A stretch of 64,000 nt of DNA from Lysobacterales bacterium (GCA_013042915.1 JABDPF010000039.1:1-64000); one strand, 5' to 3'. Shown: positions 25,835 through 35,198, numbered from the stretch's first letter. The notes: generated by a model from the sequence alone, not told the origin. Numbers and translations: made by a program.

Positions 25835-26737
25835 TCAGTCGATCTGCGGGCGATGTTCAAGTGCCTCGGCCAGGATGGCCTCGACGCGTGTGGCCTCGGC
25901 CTCTGCCAGCTGCATGCGCGGAGCGCGCACCTTGGCGCTACCCACGCCGACCAAGGCCTCGACCAGCTTGATCTGCTGTACGAACTTGGGGCCGACGTCG
26001 AGATGCAGCAGCGGCAGGAACCAGTCATACAGATCGCGAGCCTCGTTCCATCGGCCGGCCATGCACAGTTCCCACAAGCGCACGGTCTCACGCGGAAAAG
26101 CGACCACCAGGCCCGCTACCCAGCCGACCGCGCCCAACGCGAAGCACTCGAATGCCAGGTCGTCGACGCCGCAAAACAGGGCAAAGCGATCGCCGCACAG
26201 CCGGCGGATATCTCCAAACCTGCGGGTATCGGCAGCCGACTCCTTAATGGCCTCGAATTTCGGGTTGTCACCCAGCCGCGCAAAATCCTCCGGTGTCAGG
26301 TCGGTACCGTAAGCAATGGGATTGTTGTACAGCATGATGGGGCCATTCGAGGCAGCCGCGACATCCGACAGGTAAGCCATGGTTTCACGGCGGTCACTGG
26401 CGTATCGCATCGGAGGCAGCAACATGAAGCCGTCGGCGCCGGCGTCCGCCGCCGCGCCCGCAAAAAACCTGGCCTTGCGCGTGGACGATTCGGCGATACA
26501 GGCCACCAGGGGGCGATCCCGGCGGTCCTGCTCCGCCATGAATCGCACGATATCGAGTTTCTCGTCCATGGAAAGGGTCGAGTTCTCGCCCAGGGAGCCG
26601 AGCACGATCAGGCCGTGCACGCCGGCTTCGAGCTGAAATTCCAGGTGCCGCGCCATGCTGTCCCAATCGATTTCGCCGTTGGCGTTGAATTTCGTCGTCA
26701 GGGCAGGGAAGACGCCGCGCCAGTCGATTTTTTGCAT
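25835..26737 (-). CDS. DapA/NAL family aldolase-lyase, probable pyrroline-4-hydroxy-2-carboxylate deaminase
   Basis: A 300-residue TIM-barrel enzyme of the dihydrodipicolinate synthase / N-acetylneuraminate lyase family. The Schiff-base Lys is in KFEAIKES, the Tyr in YNNPIAYG, and the nucleotide-like GSLGENSTL loop is in place of the DapA GTTGE. Given the epimerase gene, the likely role is LhpC-type deaminase, turning pyrroline-4-hydroxy-2-carboxylate into 2-oxoglutarate semialdehyde. It is not expected to be the housekeeping DapA. It heads the operon, 3 bases before the regulator gene. Confidence 0.78.
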   Translation of the reverse strand: MQKIDWRGVFPALTTKFNANGEIDWDSMARHLEFQLEAGVHGLIVLGSLGENSTLSMDEKLDIVRFMAEQDRRDRPLVACIAESSTRKARFFAGAAADAGADGFMLLPPMRYASDRRETMAYLSDVAAASNGPIMLYNNPIAYGTDLTPEDFARLGDNPKFEAIKESAADTRRFGDIRRLCGDRFALFCGVDDLAFECFALGAVGWVAGLVVAFPRETVRLWELCMAGRWNEARDLYDWFLPLLHLDVGPKFVQQIKLVEALVGVGSAKVRAPRMQLAEAEATRVEAILAEALEHRPQID

Positions 26738-26771
26738 TGAAGTTTTATTCCGGGCTGGGGTGATAAATCGA

Positions 26772-26781
26772 TGATATATCA
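26772..26781. promoter_or_regulatory. palindromic operator overlapping the hydroxyproline operon promoter
   Basis: TGATATATCA is an exact 10-bp palindrome. On the minus strand TTTACA, 17 bases and TATCAT form a promoter, and the palindrome covers the -10 region, where the encoded GntR repressor would block it. Confidence 0.5.
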
Positions 26782-26817
26782 GTGTTCGAGAACTGTAAAC
26801 GCGTGGGCCCCAAAACA

Positions 26818-26845
26818 AAAACCCCCGGCGCCGGCCGGAGGTTTT
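26818..26845 (-). terminator. terminator of the DUF4097 gene
   Basis: AAAACCCCCGG pairs with CCGGAGGTTTT with one mismatch; reading left the stem is followed by a T-rich run. It ends the gene whose stop is at 26868. Confidence 0.65.
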
Positions 26846-26867
26846 CGTGCACGCACCGGGTCAGGGG

Positions 26868-27629
26868 TCAGTGCTTTTTGATTCGAATCGAACCGTTCAC
26901 GGTGTCGAGTGACACGCTGGCGTCGCCCTCACCGATCGTTCCGTTCAGATCGCGCCCTACGAACCCCTTGTCGGCTTTCAGCCCAAAATCGTCGGCATCG
27001 ATACTGCCATTGACCGTTTCCGCCACGACCCGGGCGCTGGCGTTGGCCGGCAGATGGATGGTGATGGCGCCGTTGACGGTGTCCGCCTTCACCCGCTGAC
27101 CGTCACCGAGCTCGTCGAACCGCGCGCGGATGCTGCCGTTGACCGTCTCCAGTTCAACGTCCGACATCACGCCGCTTGTCTCGACCGTTCCGTTGACCGT
27201 ACCCGCCATGACTTCGCCGATGACCGATTCGATCGTCACGTCACCATTGACCGTCTCGATGCTGTCCAGGTCAACGTCGGCCGGCACGACCAACTCATAG
27301 GAAACACTGCCACTGCTGTCGTTTCCCCAGTTGAACCAGCCGCCCTTGCTGTCCGGGTGGTCGGTTTCAATGCGGATGTAATCCTCGCTGGCATCGATCA
27401 CGATCTCGAGGTCATCCATGTACTCTTGTTTACCGGCACGCTTATGGGCGACGATGGTCACCGTGCTGCCCGAATCACCGACAACATCGATATCGCCGTT
27501 GATGTTCTCCAGGCTGATTCGGGCGCCCGTATTCACTTCGAATTCGAATTTCTCGGTTTGCCGGACATCGGCGATCGCCGTGGTGGTCACGATTAAGGTC
27601 AACACCGCCAGAATTTGAACTTTCATCAT
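26868..27629 (-). CDS. exported DUF4097-type beta-helix protein
   Basis: A 253-residue exported protein with a signal peptide to about residue 20. The rest is built of short imperfect repeats ending in TVNGx (for example ETVNGDV, GTVNGTV, ETVNGSI, DTVNGAI), spaced by roughly 18-25 residues, as expected for a right-handed parallel beta-helix of the DUF4097/DUF2807 group. The biological role of these is unclear, often annotated as adhesin or in envelope stress clusters. GAGG lies 6 bases before the ATG at 27629. Confidence 0.83.
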   Translation of the reverse strand: MMKVQILAVLTLIVTTTAIADVRQTEKFEFEVNTGARISLENINGDIDVVGDSGSTVTIVAHKRAGKQEYMDDLEIVIDASEDYIRIETDHPDSKGGWFNWGNDSSGSVSYELVVPADVDLDSIETVNGDVTIESVIGEVMAGTVNGTVETSGVMSDVELETVNGSIRARFDELGDGQRVKADTVNGAITIHLPANASARVVAETVNGSIDADDFGLKADKGFVGRDLNGTIGEGDASVSLDTVNGSIRIKKH

Positions 27630-27733
27630 TACGATCCTCAAAAATTTTTTCCATTGTTCCCGAAGATTGGACGCAGGAAAAGTCTCGCGGGTTTAAGCCG
27701 AAAGACGTCCAGCCATCAAATCAAGCCGACACC

Positions 27734-27762
27734 TTGCATGCCGGCCTAAATGCGAGTAGCAT
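27734..27762 (+). promoter_or_regulatory. his operon promoter
   Basis: TTGCAT (27734-27739), a 17-base spacer and TAGCAT (27757-27762) predict a start near 27769, directly at the operator palindrome. Confidence 0.55.
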
Positions 27763-27768
27763 TACAAC

Positions 27769-27786
27769 GTATTAACGCATTAATAC
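27769..27786. promoter_or_regulatory. palindromic operator at the head of the his operon
   Basis: GTATTAA-CGCA-TTAATAC is a perfect 18-bp inverted repeat, 10 bases before the start of the TrpR-like gene and on the predicted transcription start. The position fits repression by the encoded regulator. Confidence 0.7.
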
Positions 27787-27795
27787 AGTAGAACG

Positions 27796-28119
27796 ATGAA
27801 GCAACACGATTTTACCCAGAAAAACGAGCTCAAGGCCGCGGCAAGAACCCTGTCAGAGGCGCTGGTATCGCTCGACTCCCCGACCGAGGCACGGGCTTTT
27901 CTCGAGGACCTCTGCACGCCGGCGGAACTCGAGGCCATGGTCGATCGTTGGCGCGTGGCCCAGTTGCTGGATCAGGGACTCTCGTATCGTGATATCCGCG
28001 ACCTGACGAGCGTCAGCGTGACGACGATCGGGCGGGTCGCCCGCTTCATTGAACAAGGAACCGGCGGCTATCGCACCGCGCTGAATCGCATCGAACAAAA
28101 CGAAGAATCCAAGGAATGA
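27796..28119 (+). CDS. TrpR/YerC-YecD family regulator of histidine biosynthesis (HisR-like)
   Basis: A 107-residue TrpR-superfamily protein. The helix-turn-helix covers about residues 65-90 (GLSYRDIRDLTSVSVTTIGRV), and the N-terminal helices form the usual dimer core. It is one base from hisG and so co-transcribed with the his genes. TrpR-like proteins in this place have been predicted to repress his genes, with histidine or a related compound as corepressor. The palindrome at 27769-27786 is the probable operator. Direct evidence is lacking in sequence alone. Confidence 0.8.
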   Translation: MKQHDFTQKNELKAAARTLSEALVSLDSPTEARAFLEDLCTPAELEAMVDRWRVAQLLDQGLSYRDIRDLTSVSVTTIGRVARFIEQGTGGYRTALNRIEQNEESKE

Positions 28120-28120
28120 A

Positions 28121-29014
28121 ATGAACAACGAAAACCAGGCCCGCTTGCGGGTCGCCATCCAGAAATCCGGACGCCTGTCCGAACAGTCTCAGGAAGTGCT
28201 GAAGAATTGCGGGCTGCGTTTTGCGCGCAGCAAGGACAAGCTGTTCTGGTACGGCCGGGACTTTCCGGTAGACCTGTTGCTGGTCCGGGACGACGACATT
28301 CCGCGCTTGCTGCTCGACGGCGTCTGCGAACTCGGCATCGTGGGCGAGAATATCGCTTGGGAAGTGATGCTCGACCGGGGACGGGAAGATGGCCTGGAGC
28401 GGTTGAGCCCGCTCGGGTTCGGTCATTGCCGCCTGTCGATCGCAGTGCCCGAACAGTCCGGCATCACGGACATCAAGGAGCTCGACGGTGTGCGGGTCGC
28501 CACCAGCTACCCCGCGCTGACCCACAACTTGCTTCAGAAATCAGGTGTGGAGGCCGAAATATCGGAATTGTCCGGCGCCGTGGAAATCGCCCCCAGCATG
28601 GGCACTGCGGACGCGATATCGGACCTCGTGTCCACCGGCACCACCCTGCGGGCGAACCACCTCAAGGAGTTGCAGGTGCTGTTTCGCAGCGAGGCCGCCT
28701 TGTACAGCCGTACCGGCGACCTCGGCAGAGAAAAGCAGGCACTCATTGACCTGCTGATTTCCCGCCTCAACGGGGTGATGCAGGCCCGCGCCAGCAAATA
28801 CGTCATGCTCCATGCTCCAAAGGACGCCCTGGAAAAAATCACGGAACTGCTACCGGGGGTCGAGTATCCGTCGGTCATGCCGCTCGAGGGTTCGGACCGA
28901 ATCGCGGTGCACGCGGTGTGCGGAGAGACGGTTTTCTGGGAACACCTCGAAGCCCTCAAGGCGGCCGGCGCCTCGGCCATCCTGGTGCTGCCGGTCGAGA
29001 AGATGCTGGCCTGA
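28121..29014 (+). CDS. hisG: ATP phosphoribosyltransferase, long form
   Basis: A 297-residue HisG of the long type, with a C-terminal regulatory ACT-like domain (SVMPLEGSDRIAVHAV), which allows histidine feedback inhibition without HisZ. Catalytic features are RLRVAIQKSGRL, GIVGEN and the PRPP-binding segment APSMGTADAISDLVSTGTTL. It joins ATP and PRPP to start histidine synthesis. First enzyme gene of the operon. Confidence 0.97.
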   Translation: MNNENQARLRVAIQKSGRLSEQSQEVLKNCGLRFARSKDKLFWYGRDFPVDLLLVRDDDIPRLLLDGVCELGIVGENIAWEVMLDRGREDGLERLSPLGFGHCRLSIAVPEQSGITDIKELDGVRVATSYPALTHNLLQKSGVEAEISELSGAVEIAPSMGTADAISDLVSTGTTLRANHLKELQVLFRSEAALYSRTGDLGREKQALIDLLISRLNGVMQARASKYVMLHAPKDALEKITELLPGVEYPSVMPLEGSDRIAVHAVCGETVFWEHLEALKAAGASAILVLPVEKMLA

Positions 29015-29025
29015 AGGAGTTGGTG

Positions 29026-30327
29026 ATGTTTGCAAACATCCAGAGAATCGTCTGGGCCGAATTGAGTGACCGGGAACGCAAGGCGGCCCTCGAGCGCCCG
29101 GGCTTCGATCTTACTGACCTGGCGGCCAACGTGGCCATCATCATCGCCCGTATCCGCGAGGGCGGCGACACGGCCCTGGGGCAACTCACTGCGGAACTGG
29201 ACGGAGCAGGCGTCTCGTCGATCGAGGTCGCTCCATCCGAGCTGGAATCGGCCTCTTCGCGGCTCGATCCCGCCCTGCGGGCGGCCATTGACGACGCTGC
29301 CGGTCGAATACGCGCTTTCCACGCGGCTGACCTGCCGGTCGACACGCGGGTGGAGACCGCACCCGGCCTGGTCTGCGAAGCGCGCTACCAGGCCCTGAGC
29401 CCCGTTGGTCTTTACATCCCCGGTGGCAGCGCGCCTCTGGTCTCCACGGTCATGATGCTGGCGATCCCGGCGGTCCTGGCCGGTTGCCGGGACATCGTCA
29501 TGTGCTCACCGCCCGGACGGAACGGTGAAATTGCCGACGAGGTACTCGCTGCGGCCAGCTTGTGCGGTGTAACCCGCGTGTTTCGGGCCGGCGGCGCCCA
29601 GGCCATCGCGGCGATGGCCTACGGTACGGAAACGGTGCCCCGCTGCGCCAAGATATTCGGGCCGGGCAATACCTGGGTGACCGAAGCCAAGCAGCAGGTA
29701 TCGCGGGACCCCGCCGGGGCCGCCATCGACATGCCGGCCGGACCCTCGGAGGTCTTGGTGATCGCCGACGCGGACGCACATCCCGAGCACGTCGCGTGGG
29801 ATCTGATGTCACAGGCCGAACACGGACCAGATTCGCAGGCCATCCTGGTCACCGACGACGGAACGCTGGGTGCGGCGGTCATCGCCTGCATCAACGACCT
29901 TGCACCCGCTCAACCGCGTGCCGACATTCTCGAGAAGTCACTGGCAGCCTGCCGCGTCATCCACGTGGACACCATGGATCAGGCCATCGATGTATCGAAT
30001 ACGTATGCGCCCGAGCACCTGATCATCAATACCCGGGGGGCCGCCAGGCTTGCCGAACAGGTTCGAAATGCCGGCTCGGTATTCATCGGGCCGTGGACCC
30101 CGGAATCGCTGGGCGACTATTGCTCGGGCACCAACCACGTTCTGCCCACGTACGGCTGGGCGCGGTCCCACGGCGCGCTCGGTACCGGGGATTTCATGCG
30201 ACGCATGACCTTCCAGCAGGCAACCCGGGACGGTCTCGCCGTTGTCGGCCCGAGCGCCAAGAGCCTGGCGGAAGTCGAGGGTCTGGAAGCACATCGAATG
30301 GCGGTCATTGCAAGGCTGAGGACATGA
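29026..30327 (+). CDS. hisD: histidinol dehydrogenase
   Basis: A 433-residue HisD. Motifs include GLYIPGGSAPLVSTVMML, the AGGAQAIAAMAYGTETVP block, FGPGNTWVTEAK and the C-terminal region with SEHIHVDT-like zinc ligands. It oxidises L-histidinol to histidine in two NAD-dependent steps, the last of the pathway. The ATG at 29026 follows hisG by 11 bases with an AAGGAG ribosome site; longer frames upstream lie inside hisG. Confidence 0.97.
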   Translation: MFANIQRIVWAELSDRERKAALERPGFDLTDLAANVAIIIARIREGGDTALGQLTAELDGAGVSSIEVAPSELESASSRLDPALRAAIDDAAGRIRAFHAADLPVDTRVETAPGLVCEARYQALSPVGLYIPGGSAPLVSTVMMLAIPAVLAGCRDIVMCSPPGRNGEIADEVLAAASLCGVTRVFRAGGAQAIAAMAYGTETVPRCAKIFGPGNTWVTEAKQQVSRDPAGAAIDMPAGPSEVLVIADADAHPEHVAWDLMSQAEHGPDSQAILVTDDGTLGAAVIACINDLAPAQPRADILEKSLAACRVIHVDTMDQAIDVSNTYAPEHLIINTRGAARLAEQVRNAGSVFIGPWTPESLGDYCSGTNHVLPTYGWARSHGALGTGDFMRRMTFQQATRDGLAVVGPSAKSLAEVEGLEAHRMAVIARLRT

Positions 30328-31397
30328 CCATCGAGAACCTGGCGCGGGCGGAAATCGTCGCCATGAAGCCGTATTCTTCGGCCCGCAAGGAGGCGCCGGG
30401 CAAGGGTATCCTGCTGAATGCCAACGAAGCGCCGTGGTCCTTGCTCGAAAGCGCGATGGCGCTGAACCGTTACCCCGATCCGCAACCAGAGCGGCTGGTG
30501 CAGCGCTTGGCAGCGCTTTACGGCACGGAACCGCAGAACGTGCTGGTCACGCGGGGCAGCGACGAGGGAATCGACCTGCTCACGCGCGTTTTCTGCCGGG
30601 CCGGTCAGGATGCCATACTGCAAACGCCCCCCGCTTTCGGTATGTATCGCATCGCGGCGCAAACGCAGGGTGCAAGCGTGGTCTCGGTACCGCGTGACTC
30701 GAAGACCTTCACGCTCGACGAGGCCGGCGTACTCGATGCGCTGAAAGACGATCCCCGCATCAAGCTGGTCTACCTGACCTCGCCATCGAACCCGACCGGC
30801 GACGTGGTGACATCGGCTTTCCTCGATAGCGTGCTGGAAACGGCCGAGGGTCGCGCGCTGGTGGTTGTCGACGAGGCCTACGCGGAATTCTCGAACCACC
30901 CCTCCTTCGTCCCGGCCGTCGGTAAAAACGAGCACCTGGTTGTGCTGCGAACCCTGTCCAAGGCCTGGGCTTCGGCCGGCCTGCGCTGCGGGACGGTGAT
31001 CGCCCAACCATCGGTCATCAGCCTGTTGCGGCGGATCATCGCGCCCTATCCACTGCCCTCGCCCGTGGTCTCGCTGGCGCTGGCGATGCTCGATGAGGGG
31101 GTGATCGAAAAGCAGGGCGATTTGCTTCGGCAACTTCGTCATAACAAGGGTATATTGCTCGGCATGCTCGAAGCCCGATCTTTCGTGCGCGGGGTGGTCC
31201 CAGGCGAGGCGAACTTCGTGCTGATCCGGGTCGACGACGCGGAAGCGTTGCTCGGGTTCTGCGCCCGCCGTGACGTGATATTGCGCGGCTTTCCAGCCGA
31301 TCCGGCCCTGCAGAATTGTATCCGGATTTCAGTCGGTTCAACGGACGACCTCGCCCAGTTGAAAGCCGCATTCGATGCGTGGGAAAAACGCCTATGA
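30324..31397 (+). CDS. hisC: histidinol-phosphate aminotransferase
   Basis: A 357-residue PLP enzyme of fold type I. The start overlaps the hisD stop (ATGA). Features are LNANEAPW, the GSDEGIDLL cofactor loop, the LTSPSNPTGD motif, DEAYAEFS with the PLP-binding Asp/Tyr, and the Schiff-base Lys in RTLSKAWASAGLRCG. It transfers an amino group from glutamate to imidazole acetol phosphate. Confidence 0.96.
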   Translation: MTIENLARAEIVAMKPYSSARKEAPGKGILLNANEAPWSLLESAMALNRYPDPQPERLVQRLAALYGTEPQNVLVTRGSDEGIDLLTRVFCRAGQDAILQTPPAFGMYRIAAQTQGASVVSVPRDSKTFTLDEAGVLDALKDDPRIKLVYLTSPSNPTGDVVTSAFLDSVLETAEGRALVVVDEAYAEFSNHPSFVPAVGKNEHLVVLRTLSKAWASAGLRCGTVIAQPSVISLLRRIIAPYPLPSPVVSLALAMLDEGVIEKQGDLLRQLRHNKGILLGMLEARSFVRGVVPGEANFVLIRVDDAEALLGFCARRDVILRGFPADPALQNCIRISVGSTDDLAQLKAAFDAWEKRL

Positions 31398-32467
31398 ATC
31401 AGAAAAAAAGACGCATCCTGTTCATCGACCGCGACGGCACCCTGATCGCCGAGCCGCCCGACGAGCAGGTCGACTCGCTGGAGAAACTCGATTTCGTACC
31501 GGGCGTCATCCCGGCATTGCTTCAACTCAGGGACGCGGGTTACGAATTCGTGATCGTCAGCAACCAGGACGGGCTCGGAACCGACTCCTATCCCACCGAA
31601 GACTTCGAGGGGCCACAGAACAAAATGCTCGACCTGTTCGCCTCGCAGGGTATCGAGTTCAGCGATGTGCTGATCGATGAACATTTCGAGCACGACCCGT
31701 CTCCGAACCGCAAGCCGGGCATCGGCATGGTGCTCCCCTACCTCAAGTCCGGTGAATTGGACCTGGTCGACAGCTGGGTGATCGGCGATCGTGAAACCGA
31801 CCTGGAGCTGGCCGACAACATGGGCATCGGCGGACTCCGACTGGGAGACGGCCACGAGACCTGGCAAAGCATCGGCCATCGTTTACTCAACCGGCCGCGC
31901 CAGGCAAGCGTGCGGCGCAACACCAATGAAACCGACATACGGGTGTTCGTCGACCTGGACGCAACGGGCGACAACCAGATCGATACCGGCATCGGCTTCT
32001 TCGACCACATGCTCGACCAGCTGGCCTCCCACGGCGGGTTCTTGCTGGAACTGAACTGCAAAGGCGACCTTGAAATCGACGAGCACCACACGGTCGAAGA
32101 CTGTGCACTCGCCCTTGGCGAGGCGCTGAACCGGGCCCTGGGGGACCGCCGCGGAATCGGCCGTTACGGCTTCCTGTTGCCTATGGACGAATCGCTGGCG
32201 CAGGTCGCCATCGACCTCTCCGGCCGCCCTGCCGTGGTATTCGAGGCCGACTTCAAGCGGGATTCGGTGGGCGCGCTGTCCACCGAGATGGTCAGGCATT
32301 TCTTTGTCTCGCTGGCCCAATCCCTCGGCGCAGCGGTGCACGTTTCCGTTCGCGGCGAAAACACGCACCACATGATCGAGGCGATATTCAAGGGTGCAGG
32401 TCGGGCGCTGAGGCCCGCTCTCGAAAAACAGGGACACCAGATGCCCAGCACCAAGGGAGTTCTCTGA
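31394..32467 (+). CDS. hisB: bifunctional histidinol-phosphatase / imidazoleglycerol-phosphate dehydratase
   Basis: A 357-residue fusion. Residues 1-165 form the HAD phosphatase (FIDRDGTLIAEPPDEQ, IGDRETDL), and the rest is the IGP dehydratase with GIGFFDHMLDQLASHGG, DEHHTVED and the C-terminal RGENTHHMIEAIFKG manganese ligands. It catalyses steps six and eight of the pathway. The fused form is typical of Gammaproteobacteria such as Enterobacteria and Xanthomonadales. The start overlaps hisC. Confidence 0.97.
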   Translation: MNQKKRRILFIDRDGTLIAEPPDEQVDSLEKLDFVPGVIPALLQLRDAGYEFVIVSNQDGLGTDSYPTEDFEGPQNKMLDLFASQGIEFSDVLIDEHFEHDPSPNRKPGIGMVLPYLKSGELDLVDSWVIGDRETDLELADNMGIGGLRLGDGHETWQSIGHRLLNRPRQASVRRNTNETDIRVFVDLDATGDNQIDTGIGFFDHMLDQLASHGGFLLELNCKGDLEIDEHHTVEDCALALGEALNRALGDRRGIGRYGFLLPMDESLAQVAIDLSGRPAVVFEADFKRDSVGALSTEMVRHFFVSLAQSLGAAVHVSVRGENTHHMIEAIFKGAGRALRPALEKQGHQMPSTKGVL

Positions 32468-33069
32468 TGTCCCTGGCGGTCGTCGACAGCGGCGGTGCAA
32501 ACATCGCGTCGGTACTTCACGCGCTGGGCCGGCTGGGTGTCGAGCCGACGTTTACCCATGATGCCGCAACCATTCGCGCAGCTGATCGCGTGATTCTTCC
32601 CGGCGTGGGGGCAGCCGGTAACGCAATGGACGTGTTGCGCCGGCACGGCCTCGTAGATACCTTGCGTGCGTTGCGACAACCGGTGCTGGGGATCTGCCTG
32701 GGAATGCAACTGCTGTTCGAATCTTCCGAGGAAGACAACGCAGACCTGCTCGGTCTCATACCCGCTCGACTGCGGCGGTTGAAAGACCGGCCGGACCTGC
32801 GAGTGCCGCACATGGGCTGGAACGCGATCGAAACCACTCGAGACGATCCGTTGACTCGCGGACTCGATGACAAGTGGTTCTACTTCGTGCATTCTTACGC
32901 GGCGCCAACGGGCGACTGGACCCTTGCCAGCAGCGTGCATGGACAGACGTTCAGCGCCGTGGTCAGGCGCGGCAATTTCAGTGGTGCCCAGTTCCACCCC
33001 GAACGATCCGCAAGCGCCGGCGCCCGTTTGCTGCGTAATTTCCTGGAGGGCAGCCCTGATGAGTTTTGA
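32467..33069 (+). CDS. hisH: imidazole glycerol phosphate synthase, glutaminase subunit
   Basis: A 200-residue class I glutamine amidotransferase. The nucleophile Cys is in GICLGMQLLFESSEE, and the His-Glu pair is in FSGAQFHPERS. It feeds ammonia to HisF. The start shares one base with the hisB stop (TGATG), and the gene overlaps hisA by 11 bases. Confidence 0.97.
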   Translation: MSLAVVDSGGANIASVLHALGRLGVEPTFTHDAATIRAADRVILPGVGAAGNAMDVLRRHGLVDTLRALRQPVLGICLGMQLLFESSEEDNADLLGLIPARLRRLKDRPDLRVPHMGWNAIETTRDDPLTRGLDDKWFYFVHSYAAPTGDWTLASSVHGQTFSAVVRRGNFSGAQFHPERSASAGARLLRNFLEGSPDEF

Positions 33070-33799
33070 GATCATTCCCGCCATCGACCTTTTGGATGGA
33101 TCCTGCGTTCGGCTCCTGCACGGCGATTTCGACCAGTGCAAGGTCTACGACCTCGATGCGAACCGGCTTGCCATGAGCTACGCCGAGCAAGGCGCCGGAT
33201 GGCTGCACGTCGTGGACCTGGCGGCCTCCCGTGATGGCGCCAAAGCCGATATCCGCCCGCTGCTGCGCCTGTTGGAGACGGCTCCACAGGCCGTGCAGAC
33301 CGGCGGTGGCGTGCGCGACCGCAACGACGTCCGGCTCAGGCTGGAAGCCGGTGCCGATCGCGTGGTGGTGGGCAGCATCTGCGCCGGCGAACCCGAGCGG
33401 TTTGCCGGCTGGCTCGAAGACATCGGCCCCGAGCGGCTGGTGGCCGCGCTCGACGTTCAAATCGACGAGTTGGGCACACCCTGGCCGCGCACCCACGGCT
33501 GGACCCGCGACGCCGGCCACGACCTGTGGCAATTGCTGGCCTTCCTTTCGGACAAGGGACTCAAGCACGTGCTGTGCACCGACATCAGCAAGGACGGCGC
33601 CATGAGAGGACCCAACGTCGAGCTGTACCGCACGGTCTCTGAGCGCTACCCGGAGCTGGAAGTACAGGCCTCCGGTGGCGTCAGCGGACTCAAGGACCTG
33701 GGCGAGCTGTCACGGAGCGGCGCAGCTTCCGCCATCACCGGCAAGGCCCTGCTCGAAGGCGCCTTCACCGTTGCCGAAGCCCTGGAATACCTGAGATGA
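33059..33799 (+). CDS. hisA: ProFAR isomerase (HisA)
   Basis: A 246-residue TIM barrel with the catalytic Asp pair: Asp in PAIDLLDG and Asp in [23 protein letters not shown] and the final [10 protein letters not shown] phosphate loops are present. It isomerises ProFAR to PRFAR. The ATG at 33059 overlaps the end of hisH; the region upstream in frame lies inside hisH. Confidence 0.97.
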   Translation: MSFEIIPAIDLLDGSCVRLLHGDFDQCKVYDLDANRLAMSYAEQGAGWLHVVDLAASRDGAKADIRPLLRLLETAPQAVQTGGGVRDRNDVRLRLEAGADRVVVGSICAGEPERFAGWLEDIGPERLVAALDVQIDELGTPWPRTHGWTRDAGHDLWQLLAFLSDKGLKHVLCTDISKDGAMRGPNVELYRTVSERYPELEVQASGGVSGLKDLGELSRSGAASAITGKALLEGAFTVAEALEYLR

Positions 33800-34575
33800 G
33801 CCGCTCGGTCGCCCGCCGGCTGGTTCCCTGCCTGGATGTCCGCGACGGACAGGTGGTCAAGGGTGTCCAGTTCCGCAACCACCGGATCATGGGCGAAATT
33901 GTCGATCTTGCCGCGCGTTACCGCGACGAGGGGGCCGACGAGCTCGTGTTTTACGACATCACCGCGAGCCCCGAGGGGCGCAGCGTGGATGTGAACTGGG
34001 TTCGGCGGGTGTCGCAGACGATCGATATTCCTTTCTGTGTCGCCGGCGGTATCCGCAGTGTCGAGGCGGCCGGACGAGTGCTGTCTCAGGGCGCCGATAA
34101 AATTTCGATCAATACGCCGGCCATCGAGAATCCTCAACTGATCGACGACCTGGTGCGCGCCTTTGGCAGCCAGTGCGTGGTGATCGGCGTCGACTCCATT
34201 GCAGAAAACGGGGCATACACGGTGCGTTCGCATACCGGTACGCCCGACCAGATGCGCAGCCCCGGCCGGGAGACGCTGGCCTGGCTGGACGAGGTGGTCG
34301 GGCGCGGTGCAGGCGAGATCGTGCTCAACTGCATGTCCGCCGACGGCACCCGCGCCGGCTACGACATCGACCAGTTGGCCGCGGCCCGTGAGGTCTTGCC
34401 GGTTCCACTGGTCGCCTCGGGCGGCGCGGGCGACATCGCCCACTTTATCGACGTCTTCAGACAGGCCGACGTCGACGCGGCGCTGGCCGCCACCGTTTTC
34501 CATTCGGGGCAGATTCCCATACCGGAACTCAAGCAATCGCTGGCCGAGGCCGGCATCGAGGTGCGACCATGCTGA
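33796..34575 (+). CDS. hisF: imidazole glycerol phosphate synthase, cyclase subunit
   Basis: A 259-residue TIM barrel with [19 protein letters not shown], the catalytic Asp in LDV and the second in NCMSADGT, plus VASGGAGDI. It cyclises PRFAR with ammonia from HisH. Overlaps hisA by 4 bases (ATGA) and hisIE by 7. Confidence 0.97.
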   Translation: MSRSVARRLVPCLDVRDGQVVKGVQFRNHRIMGEIVDLAARYRDEGADELVFYDITASPEGRSVDVNWVRRVSQTIDIPFCVAGGIRSVEAAGRVLSQGADKISINTPAIENPQLIDDLVRAFGSQCVVIGVDSIAENGAYTVRSHTGTPDQMRSPGRETLAWLDEVVGRGAGEIVLNCMSADGTRAGYDIDQLAAAREVLPVPLVASGGAGDIAHFIDVFRQADVDAALAATVFHSGQIPIPELKQSLAEAGIEVRPC

Positions 34576-35198
34576 TTCGAGACTCTCGCCAAATAAACGC
34601 CGTCGACTGGGACAAGATGTCGGGCCTGGTGCCCGCCGTGGTCCAGGATTCATTCGACGGGCGTGTACTGATGCTGGGCTACATGAACCGCGAAGCTTTG
34701 TCGATGACCTTGGATACGGGCCGGGTCACGTTTTGGAGCCGCAGCCGGGACGAACTCTGGACCAAGGGCGCCACGTCCGGCCACGCGCTGGACATGGTGG
34801 CGATTCACGCCGACTGCGATAACGATGCCTTGCTCGTCATGGCCCACCCCTCGGGCCCGACGTGCCACCAGGGCACCGATACCTGCTTTGACGGTCTCGA
34901 AGAACGAACCGCCCCGGGGATTTCGTTCCTGGCCGAGTTGGAGCGGGTGGTCGCACAACGCTACGAGGACCGCCCCGAGGGCAGCTATACCACGACGCTG
35001 TTTGACGCGGGGGTCAAGCGGATCGCCCAGAAGGTCGGGGAGGAAGGGGTGGAAACCGCCCTGGCCGCCGTCGCCGGCGACTACACAGAGCTCGAAAACG
35101 AGGCCGCGGACCTGCTGTTCCACCTGCTGGTCCTGCTGCGCGATTGCGGATTGACCCTCTCGGACGTCACCGGCACGCTCGAATCTCGCCATGGCTGA
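34569..35198 (+). CDS. hisI: bifunctional phosphoribosyl-AMP cyclohydrolase / phosphoribosyl-ATP pyrophosphohydrolase
   Basis: A 209-residue HisIE fusion. The N-terminal HisI domain has [27 protein letters not shown] and the zinc Cys residues in CDNDALL and CHQGTDTC. The C-terminal HisE domain has the [12 protein letters not shown] helix with acidic residues for Mg. It carries steps two and three of the pathway and ends the operon. The 64 bases after it hold only a weak inverted repeat, no clear terminator. Confidence 0.97.
   Translation: MLIRDSRQINAVDWDKMSGLVPAVVQDSFDGRVLMLGYMNREALSMTLDTGRVTFWSRSRDELWTKGATSGHALDMVAIHADCDNDALLVMAHPSGPTCHQGTDTCFDGLEERTAPGISFLAELERVVAQRYEDRPEGSYTTTLFDAGVKRIAQKVGEEGVETALAAVAGDYTELENEAADLLFHLLVLLRDCGLTLSDVTGTLESRHG

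Noticed and set aside
25097-26740. 547-codon plus-strand frame across the hydroxyproline genes
   Set aside because: Covers three well-supported minus-strand genes and shows no domain.
27642-27795. his leader peptide and attenuator
   Set aside because: No run of His codons nor terminator before hisG; the palindromic operator explains control better.
29562-30323. Long N-terminal extension of HisC
   Set aside because: Lies inside hisD in another frame; the ATGA overlap at 30324 is the real start.
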